Source of the DNA: Megasphaera vaginalis (ex Bordigoni et al. 2020)
Lineage (GTDB): Bacteria > Bacillota > Negativicutes > Veillonellales > Megasphaeraceae
Length of the DNA: 38,020 nt
Direction: 5' to 3'
Assembly: GCF_900240295.1 (NCBI RefSeq)
Contig: NZ_OEQB01000010.1
Location: 1-38,020, forward strand
Shown: positions 1 through 7,680 of the stretch, one piece after another
How the letters are laid out: the number at the start of each line of letters is the position of its first letter
Position numbering within the stretch: the stretch's first letter is position 1
Position numbers and translations under genes: made by a program
The notes under the pieces: model-generated
The model's input: the letters and a program-made list of their open reading frames with translations, nothing else
What the model was told of the DNA's origin: nothing
The model's database searches: none

Positions 1-83
1 CGATTGAAGTAGGACTTCGATTCGCTATTCGGGAAGGCGGCCGTACCGTCGGAGCCGGCGTCGTATCGGAAATCGAAGAATAA
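1..83 (+). CDS. tuf: Elongation factor Tu, C-terminal end (partial)
   Basis: Only the last 26 codons are present, running off the left edge. The translation contains LRFAIREGGRTVGAGVV, the near-invariant end of EF-Tu domain 3 (third beta-barrel), followed by a short acidic tail and TAA at 81-83. EF-Tu delivers aminoacyl-tRNA to the ribosome in the cytoplasm. A strong terminator follows directly, so this is the last gene of its transcription unit. The next gene is an unrelated LysR regulator on the other strand, not rpsJ. Identity is very secure; whether this is the only tuf copy cannot be judged here. Confidence 0.95.
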   Translation, partial: IEVGLRFAIREGGRTVGAGVVSEIEE

Positions 84-111
84 GCAGGGAAGCAGTGCCA
101 GAATAAGCGAA

Positions 112-153
112 AAGCACTTACGTTGTCTTTTGACACGTAAGTGCTTTTTTTTT
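112..153 (+). terminator. Rho-independent terminator of tuf
   Basis: The arms AAGCACTTACG and CGTAAGTGCTT pair perfectly, extended by TGTC/GACA around a TTTT loop with one bulged T, and are followed by an uninterrupted run of nine T. It lies 28 bases after the tuf stop codon. Confidence 0.93.
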
Positions 154-442
154 GTCTTAACATCCGGCGGCAATTGAGGGTTGAACGTTGTCATGTGTAA
201 TGTTTGCCCGTTCTGTATTTCCTTATAGTAGAAGTAAAGCTGCAAGGTGAACAAGGGCAATAAAGAAACTGTAGAAAATTCCCTATGAACACCCGTGATC
301 GGCTGTACTTACACAAGCGAATACAAAGAGAAAAGCCATACGTTTAAAATGGGAGAATAGTAAGTTCTAAAGTATTGAAAACATGCATGATGGGATAGAA
401 AGAATTAAATTTTTATCATTTTTTCGTGTATGCTAGGCGGCA
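154..442. other. Intergenic stretch without recognisable gene
   Basis: About 290 bases between the tuf terminator and the 3' end of the convergent LysR gene. I see no open frame with a ribosome binding site, no RNA gene and no clear hairpin. It marks the junction between a housekeeping gene and the accessory catabolic locus. Confidence 0.6.
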
Positions 443-1327
443 TTATTCTTTTGGAATATGGCTGATGATGAAATTTCTGAAATTTTGGACGACAGGAGGT
501 AAATAATGGTTTTTATTAAAAATAGCGTAAAACTTTCGTTCATATGATGGGTAGGCAATGGGTAGGATTTTAACATCAAGCTGTAAGAGAATATCCATAT
601 ATGGAACAACGGCAATGCCGAATTTTTTAGCTACAAGACCGGCGATTACTTGGTCCTCTGATACTTCGTAAACAACTTGCGGGGAGCCTTTAATCTCTGA
701 AAACATACGAGATATAATGGGGCGTAATCCCGATGTTGAATCAAAGGCGATATAAGGATACTGTAGTGTGTCCCGCAAGTCGATTACGTATTTTTCTGCT
801 AATGGATGATCTTTAGGGGTAATGAGAACCAAATCCTGTTTTGAAACGGCGGTAATATCAAATTGAGAAGGGTTTAAGGGCTTGGAAGCAAAAACGACGT
901 CGAATGAATCTTCAACTAGTCCTTCCAATAAACCGCGTGTCATATCGGTGCTGAAAGTAAAATGCAAATCCTTGTCAGGATGTGCTTCCTTAAACGCGGC
1001 TACTACTTCCGGAACGTAGTGCGTGCCCAAGGTCCGCAAGCAACCGATTCGAATGAGTCCGTTTCCTTTAGCCCCGTGCTTGATTGTTTTAATACCGTTG
1101 TCAAGGATGTTCAGAGAGCTGTTTACACTGGCAAAGAACTGTTTTCCAAAATCAGTTAATTCGGTCCCATGAGGCCCTTTTTCGAACAGGATGACGCCTA
1201 ACTCAGTTTCAAGCTGGGAAATAGCGTGGCTTAAGCTTGGTTGCGTAATACATAATTGCTCTGCCGCTTTCGTATAATGTTTTACTTGTGCTAGTTTGAC
1301 GAAATATCTTAGGTGAGAAAGATTCAT
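443..1327 (-). CDS. LysR-type transcriptional regulator (QuiR-like by context)
   Basis: 294 residues, the normal LysR length. Residues 1-60 form the winged helix-turn-helix (MNLSHLRYFVKLAQVKHYTKA, then ITQPSLSHAISQLETELG), followed by a linker helix and a two-lobed periplasmic-binding-like effector domain from about residue 90. It is divergently oriented to the dehydrogenase operon and about 240 bases from its first gene, the classic arrangement for a LysR regulator that senses the pathway substrate and activates its neighbour. In Listeria a LysR protein (QuiR) responding to shikimate controls an equivalent gene set, so shikimate or quinate is the most likely effector here; that is inference from gene content. 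Family assignment is secure, ligand is not. Confidence 0.9.
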   Translation of the reverse strand: MNLSHLRYFVKLAQVKHYTKAAEQLCITQPSLSHAISQLETELGVILFEKGPHGTELTDFGKQFFASVNSSLNILDNGIKTIKHGAKGNGLIRIGCLRTLGTHYVPEVVAAFKEAHPDKDLHFTFSTDMTRGLLEGLVEDSFDVVFASKPLNPSQFDITAVSKQDLVLITPKDHPLAEKYVIDLRDTLQYPYIAFDSTSGLRPIISRMFSEIKGSPQVVYEVSEDQVIAGLVAKKFGIAVVPYMDILLQLDVKILPIAYPSYERKFYAIFNKNHYLPPVVQNFRNFIISHIPKE

Positions 1328-1367
1328 TTCATGCCTTCTTTTGTGAAAACAAGAACTTAATATAACG

Positions 1368-1389
1368 AAAATGTGTATATTTACATTTT
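1368..1389. promoter_or_regulatory. Candidate LysR operator (inverted repeat)
   Basis: The arms AAAATGT and ACATTTT are perfectly complementary around an 8-base AT-rich centre, giving a 22-base dyad. It lies in the divergent region, 41 bases upstream of the lysR start codon and just upstream of a candidate -10 box for the operon. Position and dyad shape (a TGT...ACA core) fit a LysR recognition site; it has not been compared with other sites. Confidence 0.55.
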
Positions 1390-1418
1390 ATCATCTACAC
1401 TTTAGCTCCGTCTATAAT
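1390..1418 (+). promoter_or_regulatory. Possible activator-dependent promoter of the shikimate/quinate operon
   Basis: A perfect TATAAT at 1413-1418 has no good -35 element 17 bases upstream (ATCATC), as expected for an activated promoter. The candidate LysR dyad would be centred roughly 45-50 bases upstream of the implied start. This leaves a leader of about 140 bases before the first gene. Confidence 0.35.
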
Positions 1419-1565
1419 GGGATAGAAATTATCAATTTGTTAAATAATTCACAACAAGGTATTATGTGCATGGTTAAAGAAAACAACATATCACATAAGG
1501 TTAGTGAAGAGTTGTAAAAATGATTTGTTTTTACATTTACATTAAGAAGAAGGAAGCGCTTATAT

Positions 1566-2432
1566 ATGCAGATTTCAGGAACTACAAAACTATTGGGATT
1601 AATTGGAACGCCTGTTGGACATTCTCGATCTCCACAGATGTACAATTATTGTTTTCAAAAGTTTAATCAAGACTTTGTGTATTTGGCGTTTGATGTTGCC
1701 TTGGAAGATGTTGGAAAAGCTGTTCAAGCTATTAAGACGTTGAATATTCGTGGGGCAAATGTGACGATGCCGTTAAAAAATGCAGTTATTCCGTTTTTGG
1801 ATCACGTATCAATGGCAGCACAGGCTATTGGGGCAGTAAACACGATCGTAAATGAAGGTGGTGTTCTTACTGGACATAATACCGATGGAGTCGGTTATAC
1901 ATTAAACTTGAAGTCAGGAGGTGTTGCTGTCAAAGGTAAAAAAATGACCTTAATTGGCGCTGGCGGCGCTGCTTCAGCTATCATGACCCAGTGTGCTTTA
2001 GAAGGTATTCGGGAAATATCGGTGTTTAACATCAAAGATGGATTTTGGCCGCGCGCAAAAGCTAATCTTGAAGCTGTTCGTAAAGCGGTTCCGCATATCA
2101 AGTTGGCCTTATATGATTTATCTGATAAGGAATTGCTCAAAGAAGAGGTCCGTTCTAGCGATATCCTTTCTAACGCGACTCGTGTTGGAATGGCACCTCA
2201 TGACAATATTAGTATTGCTGATGGGATGGAAGATATGCTTCATTCGGGATTGGCAGTTGCTGATACCGTATATAATCCGGTGGAAACGAAATTCCTGATG
2301 CAGGCTAGAAGTGCTGGGTGCCGCATTTTTGATGGATTAGGGATGTTGCTTTTCCAAGGAGCAGAAGCGTATCGGCTCTATACTGGTGCAATGATGCCGG
2401 TTGATGAAATTAGGAATGTACTTTATAGGTAA
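1566..2432 (+). CDS. Shikimate/quinate dehydrogenase, YdiB-type (paralogue 1)
   Basis: 288 residues, full AroE/YdiB length. It shows the substrate-binding GTPVGHSRSP segment (residues 15-24) with the Ser-x-Ser pair that grips the carboxylate, NVTMPLK with the catalytic lysine, AVNTIV, NTDGVG with the partner aspartate, and the Rossmann GAGGAAS loop. The NADP-type NRTxxR motif is replaced by FNIKDGFWPRA, resembling the FNRRDEF segment of YdiB, which takes NAD or NADP and oxidises both quinate and shikimate. The C-terminal GMLLFQGAEAY helix is also YdiB-like. As first gene of an operon with catabolic partners and a YdiN-like transporter, it is more likely a catabolic enzyme than the biosynthetic AroE. 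Codons are AT-richer than downstream genes. Start ATG at 1566 sits 11-12 bases after AAGAAGGA, a long spacing. Confidence 0.85.
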   Translation: MQISGTTKLLGLIGTPVGHSRSPQMYNYCFQKFNQDFVYLAFDVALEDVGKAVQAIKTLNIRGANVTMPLKNAVIPFLDHVSMAAQAIGAVNTIVNEGGVLTGHNTDGVGYTLNLKSGGVAVKGKKMTLIGAGGAASAIMTQCALEGIREISVFNIKDGFWPRAKANLEAVRKAVPHIKLALYDLSDKELLKEEVRSSDILSNATRVGMAPHDNISIADGMEDMLHSGLAVADTVYNPVETKFLMQARSAGCRIFDGLGMLLFQGAEAYRLYTGAMMPVDEIRNVLYR

Positions 2433-2501
2433 GTTTTTTGCTTTATTAAAGACCATGAATATATTAAAATATTTATATTTTTTTGTGAGGAGTGATAGCA
2501 T

Positions 2502-3347
2502 ATGTCTAAAAAATATCCAATCACAGTAAGTTCTTGGACACTTGGGGATCAATGCAAATTTGAAGAACGTGTCATTGCCGCGAAAGAAGCAGGCTTTGAA
2601 GGTATCGGCTTACGTGCTGAAACATATGTGGATGCATTAGCGGAAGGATTGCATGATCAAGATATTTTGGATATTTTGGCCAAACATGGTATGAAAGTAA
2701 CTGAAGTTGAATATATTACCATGTGGGCTGAAAACAATCGGTCGTATGAACAAAAGTACAAAGAACAAATCTGTTTCCATATGTGTGATCTATTTAATGT
2801 GCAACATATTAATATAGGTTTAATGGAGAAATATTCCGTAGAACATACGGCGCAAAAGTTAAAAGAATTATGCCAGCGTGCCGGTAAATATATCATCGGT
2901 GTAGAACCGATGCCGTATTCGGGTATTCCCGATATTAAGACGGCTTGGGCTGTTGTTAAAGGCAGCGGCTGCGACAATGCCAAATTGATTTTGGACAGCT
3001 GGCACTGGATTCGCGCCAACCAGTCGTACGATCCGTCCTATTTGGCAGATATTCCGGTAGACAAAGTTATTTCGATTCAAATCAACGATGTACAGCAGCA
3101 TCCGTATGCCGTCACCATTCTTCGTGATGAATCCATGCATGATCGTATGATACCCGGTACAGGTTATGGAGATACGGCGGGCTTTGTTAAAATGATTCAT
3201 GATAAAGGTGTTGAACCGAAAGTTTGTGGCGTAGAAGTTATCAGTGATGAAATTGTTGCTAAAGGCGTAAAAGAAGCGGCTAAGTTAAACTTCGAAGGCA
3301 CTAAAAAAGTATTGGCTCAAGTTTGGCCGGAAATGTTGGAAAAATAA
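2502..3347 (+). CDS. Xylose-isomerase-like TIM-barrel protein; candidate 3-dehydroshikimate dehydratase (QuiC2-like)
   Basis: 281 residues of the sugar phosphate isomerase/epimerase (AP endonuclease 2-like) TIM-barrel family. Plausible metal ligands at strand ends are E135 (GVEPMPY), D165 with H168 (LILDSWHW), Q193 (SIQIND) and E245 (GVEVIS), the usual layout of this fold. GTGYGDT at 219-225 is the typical active-site loop. Sitting between two shikimate/quinate dehydrogenases, it is best read as the dehydratase turning 3-dehydroshikimate into protocatechuate, the role of the same-fold enzyme in the Listeria qui genes. An isomerase or epimerase of a hydroaromatic acid is the alternative. RBS GAGGAG precedes ATG 2502. 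Base composition shifts inside the gene: AT-rich to about 2870, richer in GC afterwards. Confidence 0.7.
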   Translation: MSKKYPITVSSWTLGDQCKFEERVIAAKEAGFEGIGLRAETYVDALAEGLHDQDILDILAKHGMKVTEVEYITMWAENNRSYEQKYKEQICFHMCDLFNVQHINIGLMEKYSVEHTAQKLKELCQRAGKYIIGVEPMPYSGIPDIKTAWAVVKGSGCDNAKLILDSWHWIRANQSYDPSYLADIPVDKVISIQINDVQQHPYAVTILRDESMHDRMIPGTGYGDTAGFVKMIHDKGVEPKVCGVEVISDEIVAKGVKEAAKLNFEGTKKVLAQVWPEMLEK

Positions 3348-3393
3348 GTAGCTGACTATTCATCTATGTCGAGTATTGAGAGGAGTTTTAGTT

Positions 3394-4263
3394 ATGGAAG
3401 CAAGAATTAATGGACATACGCAGCTGTTTGGCTTGTTTGGTTCACCAGTAGGACATTCAGGATCTCCTGTTATGTATAATTACACCTTCGCTAGCCTTGG
3501 TATCGATGCCGCCTATTTGGCCTTTGATGTACAGATCGATCAGCTGCCCGCTGTCATTCAGGCCGTGCGGACTTTGAATATCGGCGGCTTTAATGTTACC
3601 ATGCCATGCAAGACAGCGATCGCTCAGTATCTCGACGAATTATCGCCGGCAGCTAAACTGATCGGTGCTTGCAATACTGTTGTCGTTAAAAATGGGAAAT
3701 TGGAAGGAAACAATACCGATGGAATCGGCTTTGTTCGCAATTTACAGGAAAACGGCGCTGACGTAAAAGGCAAGAAAATCGTTCTCTTAGGTGCCGGCGG
3801 CGCGGCTACGGCAATCGCTTGTCAAACGGCGCTTGACGGTGCTGCCAGTGTAGCTGTTTTCAACCGTAAAGATGAATTTTATGCCAATGCCGAAAAGACG
3901 ACGGAAAAGATCAAAGCGGCCGGCTTGGATTGTCAAGTCACCGTTAGCGATTTAGCTAATGATGATGTTTTGAAAGCTGCTATCGCTTCGGCCGATATCT
4001 TGGTCAATGCAACAAAAGTCGGGATGAAACCCCTCGATGAACAGACATTGGTGAAAAAAGAATATTTCCGCAAAGACCTCATTGTTGCTGATACTGTTTA
4101 TAATCCAAAAGAAACGCTGATGATAAAAGAAGCGAAAGAAGCCGGTTGTGAACTGGCTGTTGGCGGTATAGGCATGCTCCTTTGGCAAGGAGTAGCGGCG
4201 TTTAAACTGTTTACCGGGAAAGACATGCCTCACGAAGAAGTGTTTAAAAAGTTTTTTGCCTGA
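3394..4263 (+). CDS. Shikimate/quinate dehydrogenase, YdiB-type (paralogue 2)
   Basis: 289 residues from ATG 3394, chosen because GAGAGGAG lies just upstream; a TTG 18 bases earlier would put that ribosome binding site inside the gene. Motifs: FGSPVGHSGSP (Ser-x-Ser carboxylate grip), NVTMPCK (catalytic Lys), GACNTVV, NTDGIG (catalytic Asp), GAGGAAT Rossmann loop, then FNRKDEFYANAEK, very close to the NAD-type cofactor segment of E. coli YdiB, and ADILVNATKVGMKPL plus GIGMLLWQG, also YdiB signatures. It likely oxidises quinate and/or shikimate at C3. It differs from paralogue 1 at many positions, so the two may divide quinate and shikimate, or NAD and NADP, between them (inference). It is tightly packed between the TIM-barrel gene and the flavoprotein gene. 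Confidence 0.88.
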   Translation: MEARINGHTQLFGLFGSPVGHSGSPVMYNYTFASLGIDAAYLAFDVQIDQLPAVIQAVRTLNIGGFNVTMPCKTAIAQYLDELSPAAKLIGACNTVVVKNGKLEGNNTDGIGFVRNLQENGADVKGKKIVLLGAGGAATAIACQTALDGAASVAVFNRKDEFYANAEKTTEKIKAAGLDCQVTVSDLANDDVLKAAIASADILVNATKVGMKPLDEQTLVKKEYFRKDLIVADTVYNPKETLMIKEAKEAGCELAVGGIGMLLWQGVAAFKLFTGKDMPHEEVFKKFFA

Positions 4264-4287
4264 TTACGATAATAAGGAGGTCTATCC

Positions 4288-6216
4288 ATGAAATTTAAAG
4301 CGATGTTTCAACCCATTCAGATCGGCTCAGTTACGGTTCCTAATCGCTTTGCGGTTCCCCCTATGGGTAATAACTATGCCAATACAGATGGTACCTTAAG
4401 CGATCGGTCTGTTGCATACTATGCAGCTCGTGCTAAAGGCGGTTTTGGGTTGGTTACCATAGAATCAACCGTTGTATATAAAGAAGCTAAAGGCGGCCCG
4501 AGAAAGCCTTGCCTTTTCTCTGATGATACTGTTGACAGTTTTCGCAAAGTGGCGGACGCTATCCATGCGAATGGGGCTGTCGTTTCGATCCAGTTGCAGC
4601 ATGCCGGTCCGGAAGGTGATTCTGCCTTAACCGGCTATCCTTTGAAAGCGGCCAGTGCTATTGCTCCTTCTTCGGGACGTGAAGTACCGGTAGCCATTTC
4701 GCGTGAAGAAATTTATAAATTGATTGAATGTTACGGTGACGCTGCCGCTCGGGCACAGCGAGCCGGCATCGATATGGTGGAAGTCCATTGCGCCCATGGA
4801 TATTTGGTCAGTACCTTTATTTCATCACGTACGAATAATCGTCTTGATGAATTTGGCGGTTGCTTCGAGAATCGTCTGCGCTTACCGCGTTTGATCATTG
4901 AAAACATCCGCAAGAAGACAGGCGGTACGATGCCGATTTTATGTCGTATCAACGCCAGTGATGACATTGAAGGCGGACAGACGAATCAAGATGCGGCAAC
5001 GGTTGCTGCATATCTCGTTGAAGAATGCGGTATTGATGCCTTGCATGTCAGCCGCGCCGTACACGTTCACGACGAATTTATGTGGGCACCGGGCGGTGTA
5101 CATGGCGGCTTTAGCGCTCCTTTAGTCGAAGAAATTAAACGGGCCGTTAACGTACCTATCATTACTGTCGGCCGTTATACGGAACCGCAGTATGCAGAAC
5201 TTATGGTTCGCGAAGGCAGAGCCGATATCGTTGCCTTTGGCCGTCAAAGTTTGACAGATCCTGAATTGCCGAATAAGGCTAAAAACGATGAGCTCGACAG
5301 CTTAACGCCTTGTATCGGCTGTCTCCTCGGTTGTGTTCCTTATATGTTCAGCGGTCAACCGATCACCTGTGCCTTGAATCCGGCTTGTGGTCGTGAAATA
5401 GAAATAAAACCGGCGGTAACGAAGAAGAAAGTCGTCGTTGTCGGTGGTGGTCCCGGCGGTTTATATGCCGCTCGGATTTGTGCACAACGCGGTCATGCCG
5501 TAACGTTGTTGGAAAAAAGCGACAGCTTAGGCGGCAACTTCCGTTTGGCAGCGTATCCAGCTGAAAAAGGTGACCTCACAGGGGCTATCCGCAGTTATAT
5601 TGTGCGCGCAGAAGAAGCCGGTGTAGATATCAAATTAAACACGGAAGCCACTGTCGATATGCTGAAAGAAATGAGTCCTGATGCCGTTATTTTTGCCTCA
5701 GGCTCTATCCCCTTAATCTTAAATATTCCTGGTTTAGCTGATTGCGGCTATATTACGGCACAAGATATGCTGGCAGGGAAGTATGAAATCGGCGAAAAAG
5801 CACTTGTCGTTGGCGGCGGTATGGTTGGTTGCGAAGCGGCACAGTTCCTCTGCGAACGCAATCATGCAGTCTCGATCATCGAAATGAAAAATGAGCTGGC
5901 AGGAGACGTTTCGAAAGAAAATAGAGTGTATATTTTTAATGACTTCAAAAAACATAACGTTCAAGTTGTTGCCGGTGCCAAAGTTACGGAATTTTTCAAA
6001 GACGGTGTCAACTATGTCTTAGCCGACGGTACGACAGGCGAATTGAGAGGCTTTGATCACATTATCTTGGCCATGGGTTCGCGTAGTTATAATCCTTGGA
6101 ATGATGAAGTTTCAAAGTTTGTGCCGCAAACATTTGTTATCGGGGAAGCATTCAAGGCTCCCGGCAGTGCTTTGACAGCGACGACAGATGCGTTTAATGC
6201 AGCACTGGAAATTTAG
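4288..6216 (+). CDS. Old-Yellow-Enzyme-type NADH:flavin oxidoreductase with 4Fe-4S and FAD/NAD domains
   Basis: 642 residues with the three-part layout of 2,4-dienoyl-CoA reductase, trimethylamine dehydrogenase and BaiCD/enoate reductases. Residues 1-330 are the FMN TIM barrel (NRFAVPPMGN start, VHCAHGYLVSTFIS, HVGR-like ITVGRYTEP). C342, C345, C349 and C361 form the CX2CX3CX11C cluster motif. GGGPGG at 386-391 binds FAD and GGGMVG at 509-514 binds NAD(P)H. Such enzymes pass electrons from NAD(P)H through FAD and Fe-S to FMN to reduce an activated C=C bond. Next to two hydroaromatic dehydrogenases, the substrate is probably the alkene of shikimate or 3-dehydroshikimate or a product of it; that is inference. 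A homologous gene lies in the Listeria qui locus. RBS AAGGAGG before ATG 4288. Confidence 0.88.
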   Translation: MKFKAMFQPIQIGSVTVPNRFAVPPMGNNYANTDGTLSDRSVAYYAARAKGGFGLVTIESTVVYKEAKGGPRKPCLFSDDTVDSFRKVADAIHANGAVVSIQLQHAGPEGDSALTGYPLKAASAIAPSSGREVPVAISREEIYKLIECYGDAAARAQRAGIDMVEVHCAHGYLVSTFISSRTNNRLDEFGGCFENRLRLPRLIIENIRKKTGGTMPILCRINASDDIEGGQTNQDAATVAAYLVEECGIDALHVSRAVHVHDEFMWAPGGVHGGFSAPLVEEIKRAVNVPIITVGRYTEPQYAELMVREGRADIVAFGRQSLTDPELPNKAKNDELDSLTPCIGCLLGCVPYMFSGQPITCALNPACGREIEIKPAVTKKKVVVVGGGPGGLYAARICAQRGHAVTLLEKSDSLGGNFRLAAYPAEKGDLTGAIRSYIVRAEEAGVDIKLNTEATVDMLKEMSPDAVIFASGSIPLILNIPGLADCGYITAQDMLAGKYEIGEKALVVGGGMVGCEAAQFLCERNHAVSIIEMKNELAGDVSKENRVYIFNDFKKHNVQVVAGAKVTEFFKDGVNYVLADGTTGELRGFDHIILAMGSRSYNPWNDEVSKFVPQTFVIGEAFKAPGSALTATTDAFNAALEI

Positions 6217-6248
6217 TAGTAAGTATTAATGTTGTCCATATATTGCCT

Positions 6249-6268
6249 GCCCCACCTCTTTGTGGGGC
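6249..6268 (+). other. GC-rich hairpin between flavoprotein and transporter genes
   Basis: GCCCCAC and GTGGGGC pair over 7 bases with a 6-base loop, ending 14 bases before the ribosome binding site of the transporter gene. There is no T-run, so it is more likely an RNA stabilising or processing hairpin, or a weak attenuator, than a full terminator. Confidence 0.5.
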
Positions 6269-6297
6269 TTTGGCAGTATACACAGGAGGAATTTACA

Positions 6298-7530
6298 GTG
6301 GAAGAAACAACAACAAATAAACGGCTGTATTTTACGGCAATTATACTGTATCTTAATTATTTGGTTCTTGGCGTTGCCGCTTCCATTTTGGGGCATTATA
6401 AACAAGTATTGGCGCAACAATGGGGCGCAGTCCAACTGCCGGGCGGCCTGTACGATGCAAGTGGCGTCGTTTGGGTATCAGCTTCCTTGGGCTTGGGTTG
6501 CTTGATCGGCAGCTTCTTCTCCGGTCCTATTTCAGACCGATATGGCCGGCGCATTGCCTCTTTCCTGGGGGCCGTGTTTTATGGTATCTTTTTCTTAGGC
6601 GCAGCTCTTTCGACTAATTTGACGATAGCCTATATTGCCGGCTTAATCGGTGGGATCGGCAATGCTTTCCTTAATGGCGGCGTTATTCCGGCAACGATGG
6701 AAATTTTTAAAGGTCGTTCTGCCTTCGCCAGCATTATGACTAAATTGTTTATCGCCATCGGACAATTTATTTTGCCTTTTATGATCATGTATACCTCTTC
6801 AAATAGTTTGCCCTATACGACGCTGTTCTATGCATTTCCGGTTCTGTGCGCAGTCATTGCCGTCTTGACTGTTTTCATGCCCTTTCCGAAAAACAGTGCT
6901 GAAATTATGGCTGCTGATGGCGAAAAAACATCGTTCTTGCAGAGCTTGAAGTCGTTGAAATTTACGCCTATGAGTATTGCTTTGATTATTATGGGCTTTA
7001 CGACGACGGCAACTTTCCAAATTTGGGTCAATTGCAACCAAGAGTATGGTAAATGGGTCGGCATGTCGAATCCTTCAGTTATTCAGTCGTATTATTCTAT
7101 CGGTGTCGTTATTGCCGTCTTGGTTTCTGCGGTCATCGCCGATAAGCTTGTCAAATCAATTCGACTCATCTTTTTATATCCGTTAATCGCTTTCTTCATG
7201 TTGATCATTTTAGCGTTTGTTCGTACACCAACGATGGCGATTATTGGCGGCTTTGTTTTCGGGTACTCCGCTGCCGGCGGTATTTTGCAATTGGTTACGG
7301 CGACGGTTAGCGATATTTTCCCTCAGATCAAAGGGACGATTATTAGTGTTGTCATGATTATGTCCAGTATTGGGACCTGGATCGGTGTATCGGCTGCCGG
7401 CTCGATTGCAACGATGGGCGGTGCCGACGGTCCGCTGTATGTTATTGCCTTTAATGCAGTTATTACTTTGCTTAGCGTCTTGTTGGCACTTTTTGTCAAT
7501 ATAGCTTCGCGTCAGAAAACAGCGGCTTAA
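6298..7530 (+). CDS. MFS transporter, YdiM/YdiN-like; candidate quinate/shikimate carrier
   Basis: 410 residues with about 12 hydrophobic segments. The loop after helix 2 carries SDRYGRR, the major-facilitator signature. The region around residues 320-350 (GYSAAGGILQLVTATVSDIFP) is strikingly like E. coli YdiN, whose gene neighbours ydiB. The start is GTG 6298, directly after AGGAGGA; an in-frame ATG 69 bases earlier would swallow both that ribosome binding site and the hairpin, and would add a non-conserved extension. It acts in the cytoplasmic membrane, probably importing the substrate of the operon's dehydrogenases. A terminator follows, so this is the last gene of the primary operon. Family secure, substrate inferred from neighbours. 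Confidence 0.85.
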   Translation: MEETTTNKRLYFTAIILYLNYLVLGVAASILGHYKQVLAQQWGAVQLPGGLYDASGVVWVSASLGLGCLIGSFFSGPISDRYGRRIASFLGAVFYGIFFLGAALSTNLTIAYIAGLIGGIGNAFLNGGVIPATMEIFKGRSAFASIMTKLFIAIGQFILPFMIMYTSSNSLPYTTLFYAFPVLCAVIAVLTVFMPFPKNSAEIMAADGEKTSFLQSLKSLKFTPMSIALIIMGFTTTATFQIWVNCNQEYGKWVGMSNPSVIQSYYSIGVVIAVLVSAVIADKLVKSIRLIFLYPLIAFFMLIILAFVRTPTMAIIGGFVFGYSAAGGILQLVTATVSDIFPQIKGTIISVVMIMSSIGTWIGVSAAGSIATMGGADGPLYVIAFNAVITLLSVLLALFVNIASRQKTAA

Positions 7531-7547
7531 TATGCGTAACAAGCGAT

Positions 7548-7602
7548 AGATACTGTGTAATGACATAACCTTTGCGTTGTTGCACAGTATCTGTATCTTT
7601 TT
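7548..7602 (+). terminator. Terminator of the dehydrogenase operon
   Basis: The arms AGATACTGTG and CACAGTATCT pair perfectly around a 25-base loop and are followed by GTATCTTTTT. The long loop makes it weaker than the other terminators of the window. Confidence 0.65.
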
Positions 7603-7680
7603 CGAAAAGATAGTGAATTATTGAACAAAGTAAAAAATCCATTGCAGTTGGCGGGGTTATACTATGTAAAGGAGGAACAC

